Positions 23,167 through 33,140 of a stretch of DNA of 64,000 nucleotides are shown here, in pieces. Every line of letters begins with the position of its first letter. The stretch's first letter is position 1. Below the pieces are notes generated by a model. The model was not told the DNA's origin. It ran no database searches and saw only the letters and a list, made by a program, of their open reading frames with translations. Source of the DNA: Lamellibrachia satsuma (lineage: Eukaryota > Annelida > Polychaeta > Sabellida > Siboglinidae); assembly GCA_033239005.1 (NCBI GenBank), contig BSQZ01000030.1:5156501-5220500 (forward strand), given 5' to 3'. The position numbers and the translations under genes are program-made.

Positions 23167-25372
23167 GAAAGGTACAGTGTGGTGTTTATTGATTGTAAGA
23201 AAGGTACAGTGTGGTGTTTATTGATTGTAAGAAAGGTACAGTGTGGTGTTTATTGATTGTAAGAAAGGTACAGTGTGGTGTTTATTGATTGTAAGAAAGG
23301 TACAGTGTGGTGTTTAATGATTGTAAGAAAGGTACAGTGTGGTGTTTATTGATTGTAAGAAAGGTACAGTGTGGTGTTTATTGATTGTAAGAAAGGTACA
23401 GTGTGGTGTTTATTGATTGTAAGAAAGGTACAGTGTGGTGTTTATTGATTGTAAGAAAGGTACAGTGTGGTGTTTTTTGATTGTAAGAAAGGTACAGTGT
23501 GGTGTTTATTGATTGTAAGAAAGGTACAGTGTGGTGTTTATTGATTGTAAGAAAGGTACAGTGTGGTGTTTATTGATTGTAAGAAAGGTACAGTGTGGTG
23601 TTTATTGATTGTAAGAAAGGTACAGTGTGGTGTTTATTGATTGTAAGAAAGGTAGAGTGTGGTGTTTATTGATTGTAAGAAAGGTACAGTGTGGTGTTTA
23701 TTGATTGTAAGAAAGGTACAGTGTGGTGTTTATTGATTGTAAGAAAGGTACAGTGTGGTGTTTATTGATTGTAAGAAAGGTACAGTGTGGTGTTTATTGA
23801 TTGTAAGAAAGGTACAGTGTGGTGTTTAATGATTGTAAGAAAGGTACAGTGTGGTGTTTATTGATTGTAAGAAAGGTACAATGTGGTGTTTATTGATTGT
23901 AAGAAAGGTACAGTGTGGTGTTTATTGATTGTAAGAAAGGTACAGTGTGGTGTTTATTGATTGTAAGAAAGGTACAGTGTGGTGTTTATTGATTGTAAGA
24001 AAGGTACAGTGTGGTGTTTAATGATTGTAAGAAAGGTACAGTGTGGTGTTTAATGATTGTAAGAAAGGTACAGTGTGGGGTTTATTGATTGTAAGAAAGG
24101 TACAGTGTGGTGTTTATTGATTGTAAGAAAGGTACAGTGTGGTGTTTATTGATTGTAAGAAAGGTAGAGTGTGGTGTTTATTGATTGTAAGAAAGGTACA
24201 GTGTGGTGTTTATTGATTGTAAGAAAGGTACAGTGTGGTGTTTAATGATTGTAAGAAAGGTACAGTGTGGTGTTTATTGATTGTAAGAAAGGTACAGTGT
24301 GGTGTTTATTGATTGTAAGAAAGGTACAGTGTGGTGTTTATTGATTGTAAGAAAGGTACAGTGTGGTGTTTAATGATTGTAAGAAAGGTACAGTGTGGTG
24401 TTTAATGATTGTAAGAAAGGTACAGTGTGGTGTTTATTGATTGTAAGAAAGGTACAGTGTGGTGTTTATTGATTGTAAGAAAGGTACAGTGTGGTGTTTA
24501 TTGATTGTAAGAAAGGTACAGTGTGGTGTTTATTGATTGTAAGAAAGGTACAGTGTGGTGTTTAATGATTGTAAGAAAGGTACAGTGTGGTGTTTATTGA
24601 TTGTAATAAAGGTACAGTGTGGTGTTTATTGATTGTAAGAAAGGTACAGTGTGGTGTTTATTGATTGTAAGAAAGGTACAGTGTGGTGTTTAATGATTGT
24701 AAGAAAGGTACAGTGTGGTGTTTATTGATTGTAAGAAAGGTACAGTGTGGTGTTTATTGATTGTAAGAAAGGTACAGTGTGGTGTTTATTGATTGTAAGA
24801 AAGGTACAGTGTGGTGTTTAATGATTGTAAAAAAGGTACAGTGTGGTGTTTATTGATTGTAAGAAAGGTACAGTGTGGTGTTTATTGATTGTAAGAAAGG
24901 TACAGTGTGGTGTTTATTGATTGTAAGAAAGGTACAGTGTGGTGTTTATTGATTGTAAGAAAGGTACAGTGTGGTGTTTATTGATTGTAAGAAAGGTACA
25001 GTGTGGTGTTTATTGATTGTAAGAAAGGTACAGTGTGGTGTTTATTGATTGTAAGAAAGGTACAGTGTGGTGTTTATTGATTGTAAGAAAGGTACAGTGT
25101 GGTGTTTATTGATTGTAAGAAAGGTACAGTGTGGTGTTTATTGATTGTAAGAAAGGTAGAGTGTGGTGTTTATTGATTGTAAGAAAGGTACAGTGTGGTG
25201 TTTATTGATTGTAAGAAAGGTACCTTGTGGTGTTTATTGATTGTAAGAAAGGTACAGTGTGGTGTTTATTGATTGTAAGAAAGGTACAGTGTGGTGTTTA
25301 TTGATTGTAAGAAAGGTACAGTGTGGTGTTTATTGATTGTAAGAAAGGTACAGTGTGGTGTTTATTGATTGT
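23167..25372. repeat. 2.2 kb minisatellite, 32 bp unit, about 69 copies, inside the pseudogene
   Basis: The unit is AAGGTACAGTGTGGTGTTTA plus TTGATTGTAAGA. Variants are few: TTTAATGATT instead of TTTATTGATT, and GTAGAG instead of GTACAG. It separates the KITKFIEFMASDTKKSKL segment (25.4 kb) from the VPVHELAKLW segment (23.0 kb) of the same minus-strand gene. I cannot match the unit itself to a conserved part of the family. Confidence 0.98.
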
Positions 25373-25924
25373 TTGGCTTCTGGCTTTTCCCAGGAACAGC
25401 AGATGAAATCTTGTAGCTTTGATTTTTTTGTATCAGATGCCATGAACTCTATGAATTTGGTTATCTTGATTTCTCCTCTCACCTCGTATTTCTTTTTGTG
25501 GTTTTCCGGTATTAGCTTCTCTCCTGGTACTGGTTGAATGTTTCACCGTCAAGACACTGGTGCTGCTGAATGGAACACGTCCACACCGAGAACAGTCCAC
25601 TTGTCTGATTCTAGTCATTTCTCATCCAACCTTAGGTGAGTTTCTTTCAGCCCAGTTGTCAGCCTCCCTGTCTTACAGCCATGACGCATCGATCCATTTG
25701 GCTCAAACAAGGTTGGTGGTACCTTAGAGCGTTCATATTCTCCAATGGTTTCCTCAAGATTTACGTTACAACTTCATCGACAAACAGTTCTTTCTGCTTT
25801 TGAAGGGGAATTATTTTACTTAGTCCGCAGATCTTCAAAAGTTTACTTTTATAAATTTCCTTTAGTTGTCGTTCAATCATTTCTCGAGCTCAATCTTTTT
25901 CCACATTTCCAGGTCCTTTTTGAT
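25373..25924 (-). pseudogene. Middle segment of the decayed uncharacterised gene
   Basis: This piece lies between two arrays. On the minus strand it carries MIERQLKEIYKSKLLKI near 25894-25845 and KVPPTLFEPNGSMRHG near 25740-25690, which corresponds to a segment usually spelled with P-x-x-LFD-x-x-G-x-MR in the family. KITKFIEFMASDTKKSKLQ follows near 25465-25410, corresponding to a segment ending NKTELF-like. Stops are at about 25785 and 25615. Frames differ between segments. Confidence 0.7.
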
Positions 25925-26640
25925 GGCTGCAGCGGCTCTCGCCAGTGGCAATGTTAAACCAGCGGCTCTCGTCAGTGGCAATGTTAAGCCAGCGGCTCTC
26001 GCCAGTGGCAATGTTAAACCAGCCGCTCTCTCGCCAGTGGCAATGTTAAACCAGCGGCTCTCGCCAGTGGCAATGTTAAACCAGCGGCTCTCGCCAGTGG
26101 CAATGTTAAGCCAGCGGCTCTCGCCAGTGGCAATGTTAAGCCAGCCGCTCTCTCGCCAGTGGCAATGTTAAACCAGCGGCTCTCGTCAGTGGCAATGTTA
26201 AGCCAGCGGCTCTCGCCAGTGGCAATGTTAAGCCAGCCGCTCTCTCGCCAGTGGCAATGTTAAACCAGCGGCTCTCGTCAGTGGCAATGTTAAGCCAGCG
26301 GCTCTCGCCAGTGGCAATGTTAAGCCAGCCGCTCTCTCGCCAGTGGCAATGTTAAACCAGCGGCTCTCGCCAGTGGCAATGTTAAGCCAGCGGCTCTCTC
26401 GCCAGTGGCAATGTTAAGCCAGCGGCTCTCGTCAGTGGCAATGTTAAGCCAGCGGCTCTCGCCAGTGGCAATGTTAAGCCAGCCGCTCTCTCGCCAGTGG
26501 CAATGTTAAGCCAGCGGCTCTCTCGCCAGTGGCACTGTTAAGCCAGCGGCTCTCTCGCCAGTGGCAATGTTAAGCCAGTGGCTCTCTCGCCAGTGGCAGT
26601 GTTAAGCCAGTGGCTCTCTCGCCAGTTAAGCATGTTGCTA
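25925..26640. repeat. Minisatellite, about 31-33 bp unit, about 22 copies, inside the pseudogene
   Basis: The unit is CCAGCGGCTCTCGCCAGTGG plus CAATGTTAAAC; some copies have an extra TC (CTCTCTCGCC). On the minus strand one frame reads FNIATGESRW repeatedly. The uncharacterised family has a similar short phrase (NIATG) at about this place, so the array may be amplified coding sequence, with less support than the 60-bp array. Cycles of three or more units with the extra TC show higher-order structure. Confidence 0.95.
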
Positions 26641-26724
26641 GAGTCCACAGTGTATGGGTTGATTATGTGCTCTTGAATGCATGCCACTATTTGATTGACC
26701 ATATTTTGTTTATTTCTTCATGGT

Positions 26725-26800
26725 GTTGTGTGACATTTCATGGTGTTGTGTGACACTTCATGGTGTTGTGTGACGCTTTATGGTGTTGTGTGACACTTCC
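26725..26800. repeat. 19-20 bp repeat, 4 copies
   Basis: TTCATGGTGTTGTGTGACA is repeated four times with small changes. It lies next to the GNW-family segment that ends near 26810. Confidence 0.9.
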
Positions 26801-27107
26801 AGCATGCGGAAGGTTAATTATTTCTTTGATCTGGGGTGAAACCTCAGATGACACTGGCTTTGTGTAAAGCCACTTGGTTCTTGCTTTAGCATCCAGAGTT
26901 GTCCCTGTAAACCCACTTGCACTTTCCTTCCCATCCCTGTTGTACATCTGCTCAAGAGCCATGTCATTTGGTACATCATTGAAAGAACCAGCCTCTCTTC
27001 TCACACCAGAGTGACCCTTCACGAAGTAGTGATATATATATACATATATATATATATATATGTATGGTGCTGTATTCTTCAGTTTGTTAATTTCCTTTAT
27101 GTTGTGA

Positions 27108-27822
27108 ACCTCAGGAGAATGTCAACCAAACTCTATTCCCAATTGTCTGCACAGTGAGATGTAGTGAACCTCAGGAGAATGTCAACCAAACTCTGTTCCC
27201 AATTGCCTGCACGATGAGATGTAGTGAACCTCAGGAGAATGTCAACCAAACTCTGTTCCCAATTGCCTGCACGGTGAGATGCAGTGAACCTCAGGAGAAT
27301 GTCACCCAAACTCTGTTCCCAATTGCCTGCACGGTGAGATGCAGTGAACCTCAGGAGAATGTCAACCAAACTCTGTTCCCAATTGCCTGCACGGTGAGAT
27401 GCAGTGAACCTCAGGAGAATGTCAACCAAACTCTGTTCCCAATTGCCTGCACGGTGAGATGTAGTGAACCTCAGGAGAATGTCAACCAAACTCTGTTCCC
27501 AATTGCCTGCACGGTGAGATGCAGTGACCCTCAGGAGGATGTCAACCAAACTCTGTTCCCAATTGTCTGCACAATGAGATGCAGTGAACCTCAGGAGAAT
27601 GTCAACCAAACTCTGTTCCCAATTGTCTGCACGGTGAGATGCAGTGAACCTCAGGAGAATGTCAACCAAACTCTGTTCCCAATTGCCTGCACGGTGAGAT
27701 GTAGTGAACCTCAGGAGAATGTCAACCAAACTCTGTTCCCAATTGTCTGCACGGTGAGATGCAGTGAACCTCAGGAGAATGTCAACCAAACTCTGTTCCC
27801 AATTGCCTGCACGGTGAAAGTT
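27108..27822. repeat. Minisatellite, 60 bp unit, 12 copies, made from coding sequence
   Basis: The unit is exactly 60 bp (GTGAACCTCAGGAGAATGTC, AACCAAACTCTGTTCCCAAT, TGCCTGCACGGTGAGATGCA). On the minus strand it encodes RAGNWEQSLVDILLRFTASH, 20 codons, with no stop. The first copy is preceded by INFH in the same frame. RTGNW followed by a hydrophobic helix is a landmark of the uncharacterised family in this pseudogene, and it lies directly upstream of the VRREAGSF segment as expected. Confidence 0.97.
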
Positions 27823-27920
27823 GATTAGCCCAATGGGCCCCGTCGTCCCAAAGTTGGTTAGCCCAATGAGCCCCGTCATCCCAAGGCAGATTGTCTCTCC
27901 CATCAGGCGTCACAGGTTAG

Positions 27921-28405
27921 CCAACCTGGTCAAATCTAAAAACTGAGAAAAACAATTCATAATATGTCGGCATTGATGGTAATCATACCTAAGTGTGATG
28001 ACAGCGCTTAACCTATATTGCCTTAAATAATTTAACGTTGACAGGTTTCCATGTAATGGCAGCTGTGTGAATAGAACAATACGAATAAATTGTTGTGCTA
28101 CTCATATGGTTAAATAAACACTTATCAACAAATATATAGTCTGAAACTTATCACTACTCTTAATTAGTAAATATTGTGTCAGTACTTACTCACCATTTCA
28201 GTACGACAGGCCAGAATTCCGGCATCGGCTACGTTCACCATTTAAATCGCTTTTACTCTGAGTTATCCACTACGTGGAGCCACTTGTTACATACTGTTGT
28301 CATGGCGAATGAATTAGCTATTCCGCAGCTGCAGTCGTTGATTATCGCTAAATATAATTTTACGGAATTTTCGCGGTTTTTAATGATGGATTATCAAAAT
28401 CTGCT
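27921..28405. other. Spacer upstream of the acidic reading frame
   Basis: AT-rich and unassigned up to about 28170. A plus-strand frame of 154 codons at 28176-28640 overlaps the acidic frame below and has no recognisable domain. Confidence 0.45.
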
Positions 28406-28699
28406 ATGGCCTCAATGGCGGACGGTTTTACTTCAACTGACGATTTACCGCTGTATGTTTTGGACGGATTATTTGATAGTTTTAGCGACGAATCTTTGTC
28501 GCACGATCGAAACAACGTCGTCGATGATGTTGGCGAACTTAGCGACCGAGCCGGAGGCGAAAAGGACTCAGACAACGCCGTCAACGGGAGTATTTTCGAT
28601 GGCTACTCGGACGTCAGTGATGATGAAAGTGACGGTGTAAACGCTGAGGATGAGCTGCGCACTGTACTACCAATGCTGGATGATGCGCAAGATGGGTAA
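28406..28699 (+). CDS. Possible acidic coding exon, unknown product
   Basis: A 97-codon frame starts MASMADGFTSTDDLP and is strongly acidic (FDSFSDESLS, DGYSDVSDDESDG, AEDELRTVLPMLDDAQDG). It is not repetitive and its composition looks protein-like. Acidic N-termini of this style are common in piggyBac-like transposases and in nuclear proteins, but I see no domain that settles it. The stop comes from GGGTAAAG directly after GATG, which is also a fair splice donor, so it could be a first exon whose continuation is not in view. It may equally be chance. The terminal bases around 28697 would decide between stop and donor. Confidence 0.35.
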   Translation: MASMADGFTSTDDLPLYVLDGLFDSFSDESLSHDRNNVVDDVGELSDRAGGEKDSDNAVNGSIFDGYSDVSDDESDGVNAEDELRTVLPMLDDAQDG

Positions 28700-29200
28700 A
28701 GATTCCTTGTATTTGGCCATTGCTGCCAAATCGCTAGACGATTGTGTTTCCCAGGGCAAGTTGGAACATTATTTTTAAAACATGTCGGAGTGGTTCCCTT
28801 CAGTATGTTGTGACGTGCACGTGCAAGATTACATGACATGTCATTGGTCGGCCGTGGGTAGGTCGCCTCCAAGCCATGTTGTGTAGCTCGGGTGCGCCAC
28901 GACAAGTATAGGCAGCGTATAGTATTCCACTTTATAAAGACCTTACTACATTGTGTTACATTGTATTAAATACTGCCTGCGGTTTGTAGAAAAACATATT
29001 AAGTTTTCATTGTATTACATTGTATTAAGACGCATACTGGGCTCTGTAGAAAAACAAATTATGCTTTCATTGTATTACATTGAATTAAATCGAATACCAC
29101 GCTTTGAAAACAAAACATATTAGGATATTAAACTATTACGTGGTCTGCACAAGTCGTGTATTTGTCACGTCCTCTTTGGTTTATGAATAAAATAATTGAT
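28700..29200. other. Spacer with a degenerate 70-bp repeat
   Basis: At about 28950-29125, three diverged copies share TTGTATTACATTGTATTAA, a GC-richer word and TTTGTAGAAAAACATATTA. No gene seen. Confidence 0.6.
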
Positions 29201-29897
29201 ATCAGATTAAACAAGTGGTGTCGACAATTGTATTGGTTTCCAAGACAGTACAATGCAACAAGTACACGGCGCAATACCGTCGACAGACGTCAGACAGCGG
29301 GCTCTGAGGCGCAGTTGTCACGTAAAAAGTTAATGAATTCGTCGTGTTGTGGAGGCAGGTCGTATGAATAGAAATATTCTCCACGTCCAACTTTCGTCAA
29401 GTACATACTGATCCAGTGTTGACCCTCTTTATCGCTCCCATGAATGTTGCACACGAACGCCGCCAGGTAACTAGCTATAGCAGCCGTGGGTCGACAGTCT
29501 CTGGGGACCACGCCGGCGTGGGTCGACAGTCTCTGGGGACCACGCCGCCGTGGGTAAACAGTCTCTGGGGACCACGCCGCCGTGGGTAGACAGTCTCTGG
29601 GGACCACGCCGCCGTTGGTCGACAGTCTCTGGGGACCACGCCGCCGTGGGTCGAAAGTCTCAGGGGACCACGCCGCCGTGGGTCGACAGTCTGTGGGGAC
29701 CACGCCGCCGTGGGTCGACAGTCTGTGGGGACCACGCCGTCGTGGGTCGACAGTCTGTGGGGACCACGCCGCCGTGGGTCGACAGTCTGTGGGGACCACG
29801 CCGCCGTGGGTCGACAGTCTGTGGGGACCACGCCGCGGACGACGTTCCTAATGTAAGCGTCAGATGCTGAGACACGTTCTATTTACTTCGTGTCCAT
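29201..29897 (-). pseudogene. Polinton (Maverick) adenain-like cysteine protease, decayed
   Basis: Polintons are virus-like DNA transposons that carry a capsid-maturation protease of the adenovirus type. On the minus strand an ATG (29897-29895) lies three bases after the stop of the capsid-like gene. IERVSASDAYIRN and GVVPTDCRP follow, then a 32-bp array, then AAFVCNIHGSDKEGQHW with the catalytic His, then GRGEYFYSYDLPP, and in another frame PLSDVCRRYCAVYLLH with the catalytic Cys. Breaks: a stop four codons after the ATG, the array, a frameshift near 29300, Tyr where the acidic residue of the triad is usual (EYFYSYD), and Arg in place of the Gly-Gln that normally precedes the catalytic Cys segment. 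It is not functional. Confidence 0.85.
29483..29838. repeat. Minisatellite, 32 bp unit, about 11 copies, inside the protease
   Basis: The unit is GTGGGTCGACAGTCTCTGGG plus GACCACGCCGCC. The minus strand encodes GVVPRDCRPTAAWSP in one phase, and that text is continuous with IERVSASDAYIRNVVR on one side and with AAFVCNIHGS on the other. The array therefore amplifies the N-terminal GV-x-P-x-D-x-LP region of the protease. Its 32-bp length breaks the frame. Confidence 0.96.
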
Positions 29898-30267
29898 CCT
29901 TCAGTAGTCGTAGTCGACGTTCCTGTTTCTGTCTACTTCAAACACTGTCTCGAATTCTCCGTAGACGAAGACGTTTGCCGTTTGCTCGAGTGGTTGATCT
30001 CCACCCGAAGGTTGTTCTTAGCTCTCATACATAAAATTTAAATTCGGTCCGTCGCACACATCGGTGGTCAAGTCGAGAGCAAACAGGATGTATCTTCCTC
30101 CAAACTCCTCTCGAGTTTCCCTCATCCTGAAACATCTTACCAATTCAAGAAAACACATTACAGTAACTTCTCACCTAGTTACGATCACCGAAACGAGGCT
30201 GTGGAGGTTTCGCCGGGACTTGCTGTCCGTCTACGTACGATGCGATCAATTTCAAGTCGTCGTGTTT

Positions 30268-32262
30268 GACGGGTTCTTGTCGTAGGCTCCATTGTATGTG
30301 TCGTTGTCGATGAAACAAGTTGTTGTGTTTGACGGGTTCTTGTCATAGGCTCCATTGTATGTGTCGTTGTCAATGAAACAAGTTGTTGTATTTTACGGGT
30401 TCTTGTCATAGGCTCCATTGTATGTGTCGTTGTTGATGAAACAAGTTGTTGTGTTTTACGGGTTCTTGTCATAGGCTCCATTGTATGTGTCGTTGTCAAT
30501 TAAACAAGTTGTTGTGTTTTACGGGTTCTTGTCATAGGCTCCATTGTATGTGTCGTTGTCAATTAAACAAGTTGTTGTGTTTTACGGGTTCTTGTCATAG
30601 GCTCCATTGTATGTGTCGCTGTTGATGAAACAAGTTGTTGTGTTTTACGGGTTCTTGTCATAGGCTCCATTGTATGTGTCGTTGTCGATGAAACAAGTTG
30701 TTGTGTTTTACGGGTTCTTGTCGTAGGTTCCATTGTATGTGTCGTCAATTAAACAAGTTGTTGTGTTTTACGGGTTCTTGTCGTAGGCTCCATTGTATGT
30801 GTCGTTGTCAATGAAACAAGTTGTTGTGTTTTACGGGTTCTTGTCGTAGGCTCCATTGTATGTGTCGATGTCAATGAAACAAGTTGTTGTGTTTTACGGG
30901 TTCTTGTCGTAGGCTCCATTGTATGTGTCGTTGTCAATGAAACAAGTTGTTGTGTTTTACGGGTTCTTGTCGTAGGCTCCATTGTATGTGTCGTTGTCAA
31001 TGAAACAAGTTGTTGTGTTTTACGGGTTCTTGTCGTAGGCTCCATTGTATGTGTCGTTGTCAATGAAACAAGTTGTTGTGTTTTACGGGTTCTTGTCGTA
31101 GGCTCCATTGTATGTGTCGTTGTCAATGAAACAAGTTGTTGTGTTTTACGGGTTCTTGTCGTAGGTTCCATTGTATGTGTCTTTGTCAATGAAACAAGTT
31201 GTTGTGTTTTACGGGTTCTTGTCGTAGGCTCCATTGTATGTGTCGTTGTCAATGAAATAAGTTGTTGTGTTTTACTGGTTATTGTCGTAGGCTTCATTGT
31301 ATGTGTCGTTACCAATGAAACAAGTTGTTGTGTTTTACTGGTTATTGTCGTAGGCTTCATTGTATGTGTCGTTACCAATGAAACAAGTTGTTGTGTTTTA
31401 CTGGTTATTGTCGTAGGCTTCATTGTATGTGTCGTTACCAATGAAACGAGTTGTTGTGTTTTACGGGTTATTGTCGTAGGCTTCATTGTATGTGTCGTTA
31501 CCAATGAAACGAGTTGTTGTGTTTTACGGGTTATTGTCGTAGGCTCCATTGTATGTGTCGTTACCAATGAAACAAGTTGTTGTGTTTTACGGGTTCTTGT
31601 CGTAGGCTCCATTGTATGTGTCGTTGTCAATGAAACAAGTTGTTGTGTTTTACGGGTTCTTGTCGTAGGTTCCATTGTATGTGTCGTTGTCAATGAAACA
31701 AGTTGTTGTGTTTTACGGGTTCTTGTCGTAGGCTCCATTGTATGTGTCGTTGTCAATGAAACAAGTTGTTGTGTTTTACGGGTTCTTGTCGTAGGCTCCA
31801 TTGTATGTGTCGTTGTCAATGAAACAAGTTGTTGTGTTTTACGGGTTCTTGTCGTAGGCTCCATTGTATGTGTCGTTGTCAATGAAACAAGTTGTTGTGT
31901 TTTACGGGTTCTTGTCGTAGGCTCCATTGTATGTGTCGTTGTCAATGAAACAAGTTGTTGTGTTTTACGGGTTCTTGTCGTAGGCTCCACTGTATGTGTC
32001 GTTGTCAATGAAACAAGTTGTTGTGTTTTACGGGTTCTTGTCGTAGGCTCCACTGTATGTGTCGTTGTCAATGAAACAAGTTGTTGTGTTTTACGGGTTC
32101 TTGTCGTAGGCTCCACTGTATGTGTCGTTGTCAATGAAACAAGTTGTTGTGTTTTACGGGTTCTTGTCGTAGGCTCCACTGTATGTGTCGTTGTCAATGA
32201 AACAAGTTGTTGTGTTTTACGGGTTCTTGTCGTAGGCTCCATTGTATGTATCGTTGTCGACG
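30268..32262. repeat. 2.0 kb minisatellite, 63 bp unit, about 32 copies, inside the capsid-like gene
   Basis: The unit is ACGGGTTCTTGTCGTAGGCT, CCATTGTATGTGTCGTTGTC, AATGAAACAAGTTGTTGTGT, TTT. On the minus strand its ancestral frame encodes FIDNDTYNGAYDKNP and then a stop (CCG TAA) in each unit. The long open frame seen across the array (TTTHTMEPTTRTRKTQQLVS) is a different frame and is not the protein. A block of about six units near 31260-31560 has GTTACCAATGAAAC and TTATTGTCG variants, marking a separate local expansion. Confidence 0.97.
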
Positions 32263-32529
32263 AAACGCAACACGACTCTCTCAGGCGTGACGCCCAAAGA
32301 CACGTTGTCGTGAGTGTGCGGCAGTGAACCCCGCCATATCGAAAACACCAGTCGCCACTTCTCAATGGATACTTGAACGTTCCCTTTTCCTGTGCCATGA
32401 TGTGACCCATCTGAACGGCAGGGATCAGCTTGACTTTTCGAGCAAAGAAAGTCGCCTCGACGGTCTTGTAATCCTGATCGGCAGCACCAGCCAGTGCAGA
32501 TGCGTCCTTGCTCTGTACCAGACGAACTG

Positions 32530-33100
32530 TCACGTCGACGCGGTTGAGCAGGTAGCGATCTTGGAAGAAGAGGTCCACGAGACAGCGACCCATCACGTCG
32601 ACACGGTTGAGCAGGTAGCGATCTTGGAAGAAGAGGTCCACGAGACAGCGAGCCATCATGTCGACACGGTTGAGCAGGTAGCGATCTTGGAAGAAGAGGT
32701 CCACGAGACAGCGACCCATCATGTCGACACGGTTGAGCAGGTAGCGATCTTGGAAGAAGAGGTCCACGAGACAGCGACCCATCATGTCGACACGGTTGAG
32801 CAGGTAGCGATCTTGGAAGAAGAGGTCCACGAGACAGCGACCCATCATGTCGACACGGTTGAGCAGGTAGCGATCTTGGAAAAAGAGGTCCACGAGACAG
32901 CGAGCCATCACGTCGACACGGTTGAGCAGGTAGCGATATTGCAAGAAGAGGTCCACGAGACAGCGAGCCATCATGTCGACACGGTTGAGCAGGTAGCGAT
33001 CTTGGGAGAACAGGTCCAGGAGAAAGCGACCCATCATGTCGACACGGTTGAGCAGGTAGCGATCTTGGAAGTCCACGAGACAGCGGCCCATCATGTCGAC
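32530..33100. repeat. Minisatellite, 63 bp unit, 9 copies, inside the capsid-like gene
   Basis: Copies start at 32541, 32604 and so on every 63 bp (CGGTTGAGCAGGTAGCGATC, TTGGAAGAAGAGGTCCACGA, GACAGCGACCCATCATGTCG, ACA). The minus strand encodes VDMMGRCLVDLFFQDRYLLNR, 21 codons, no stop, in the same frame as the downstream VRLVQSKDASALAGA. GRLH-x-DLFFQDRYLLN-like text occurs once in normal members of the family. Confidence 0.97.
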
Positions 33101-33140
33101 GATTCGACCACTGGTATTGTATCCATTATTTAGTTTATCG

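Larger units (their letters stand above)
22460..27920 (-). pseudogene. Decayed gene of a recurring uncharacterised metazoan family, expanded by three arrays
   Basis: Reading the minus strand from 27920 downward, landmarks of one protein family appear in the expected order. They are FHRAGNWEQSLVDILLRF (about 27865), HSGVRREAGSF and NDMALEQ with SGFTG (27020-26890), EYERSKVPPTLFEPNGSMR (about 25750-25695), KITKFIEFMASDTKKSKLQ (about 25465-25410), VPVHELAKLW (about 23020), FLHAFSG and NIGKTTV (about 22990-22920), and ELPQTDDAFKQHLL (about 22715-22675) followed by PMLPLPPDSAG. I know this family as unnamed predicted proteins in invertebrate and fish genomes; its function is unknown to me. Frameshifts (for example between VPVHELAKLW and HAFSG) and stops show it is dead. 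About 3.6 kb of the 5.4 kb is tandem array inserted between, or made from, the coding segments. Confidence 0.75.
29901..33140 (-). pseudogene. Polinton capsid-like protein (F54H12.2-like), decayed and expanded
   Basis: On the minus strand the order is VDMMGRCLVDLFFQDRYLLN (array), VRLVQSKDASALAGA, FFARKVKLIPAVQMGHIMAQ, EKGTFKYPLR, TPERVVLRFVDNDTYNGAYD, KNP (array), EEFGGRYILFALDLTTDVCD and ANVFVYGEFETVFEVDRNRN, ending YDY and a TGA at 29903-29901. This is the family typified by C. elegans F54H12.2, which I recall as a Polinton virion gene; whether it is the major or minor capsid protein I cannot say. The N-terminus is missing or unrecognisable. Frameshifts lie around 32330 and 30230. The two 63-bp arrays add roughly 2.4 kb, and stops occur in the ancestral frame. 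The protease gene follows on the same strand. Confidence 0.85.

Noticed and set aside
28176..28640. Plus-strand frame of 154 codons overlapping the acidic frame
   Set aside because: It has no domain resemblance, and the overlapping acidic frame has the more protein-like composition.
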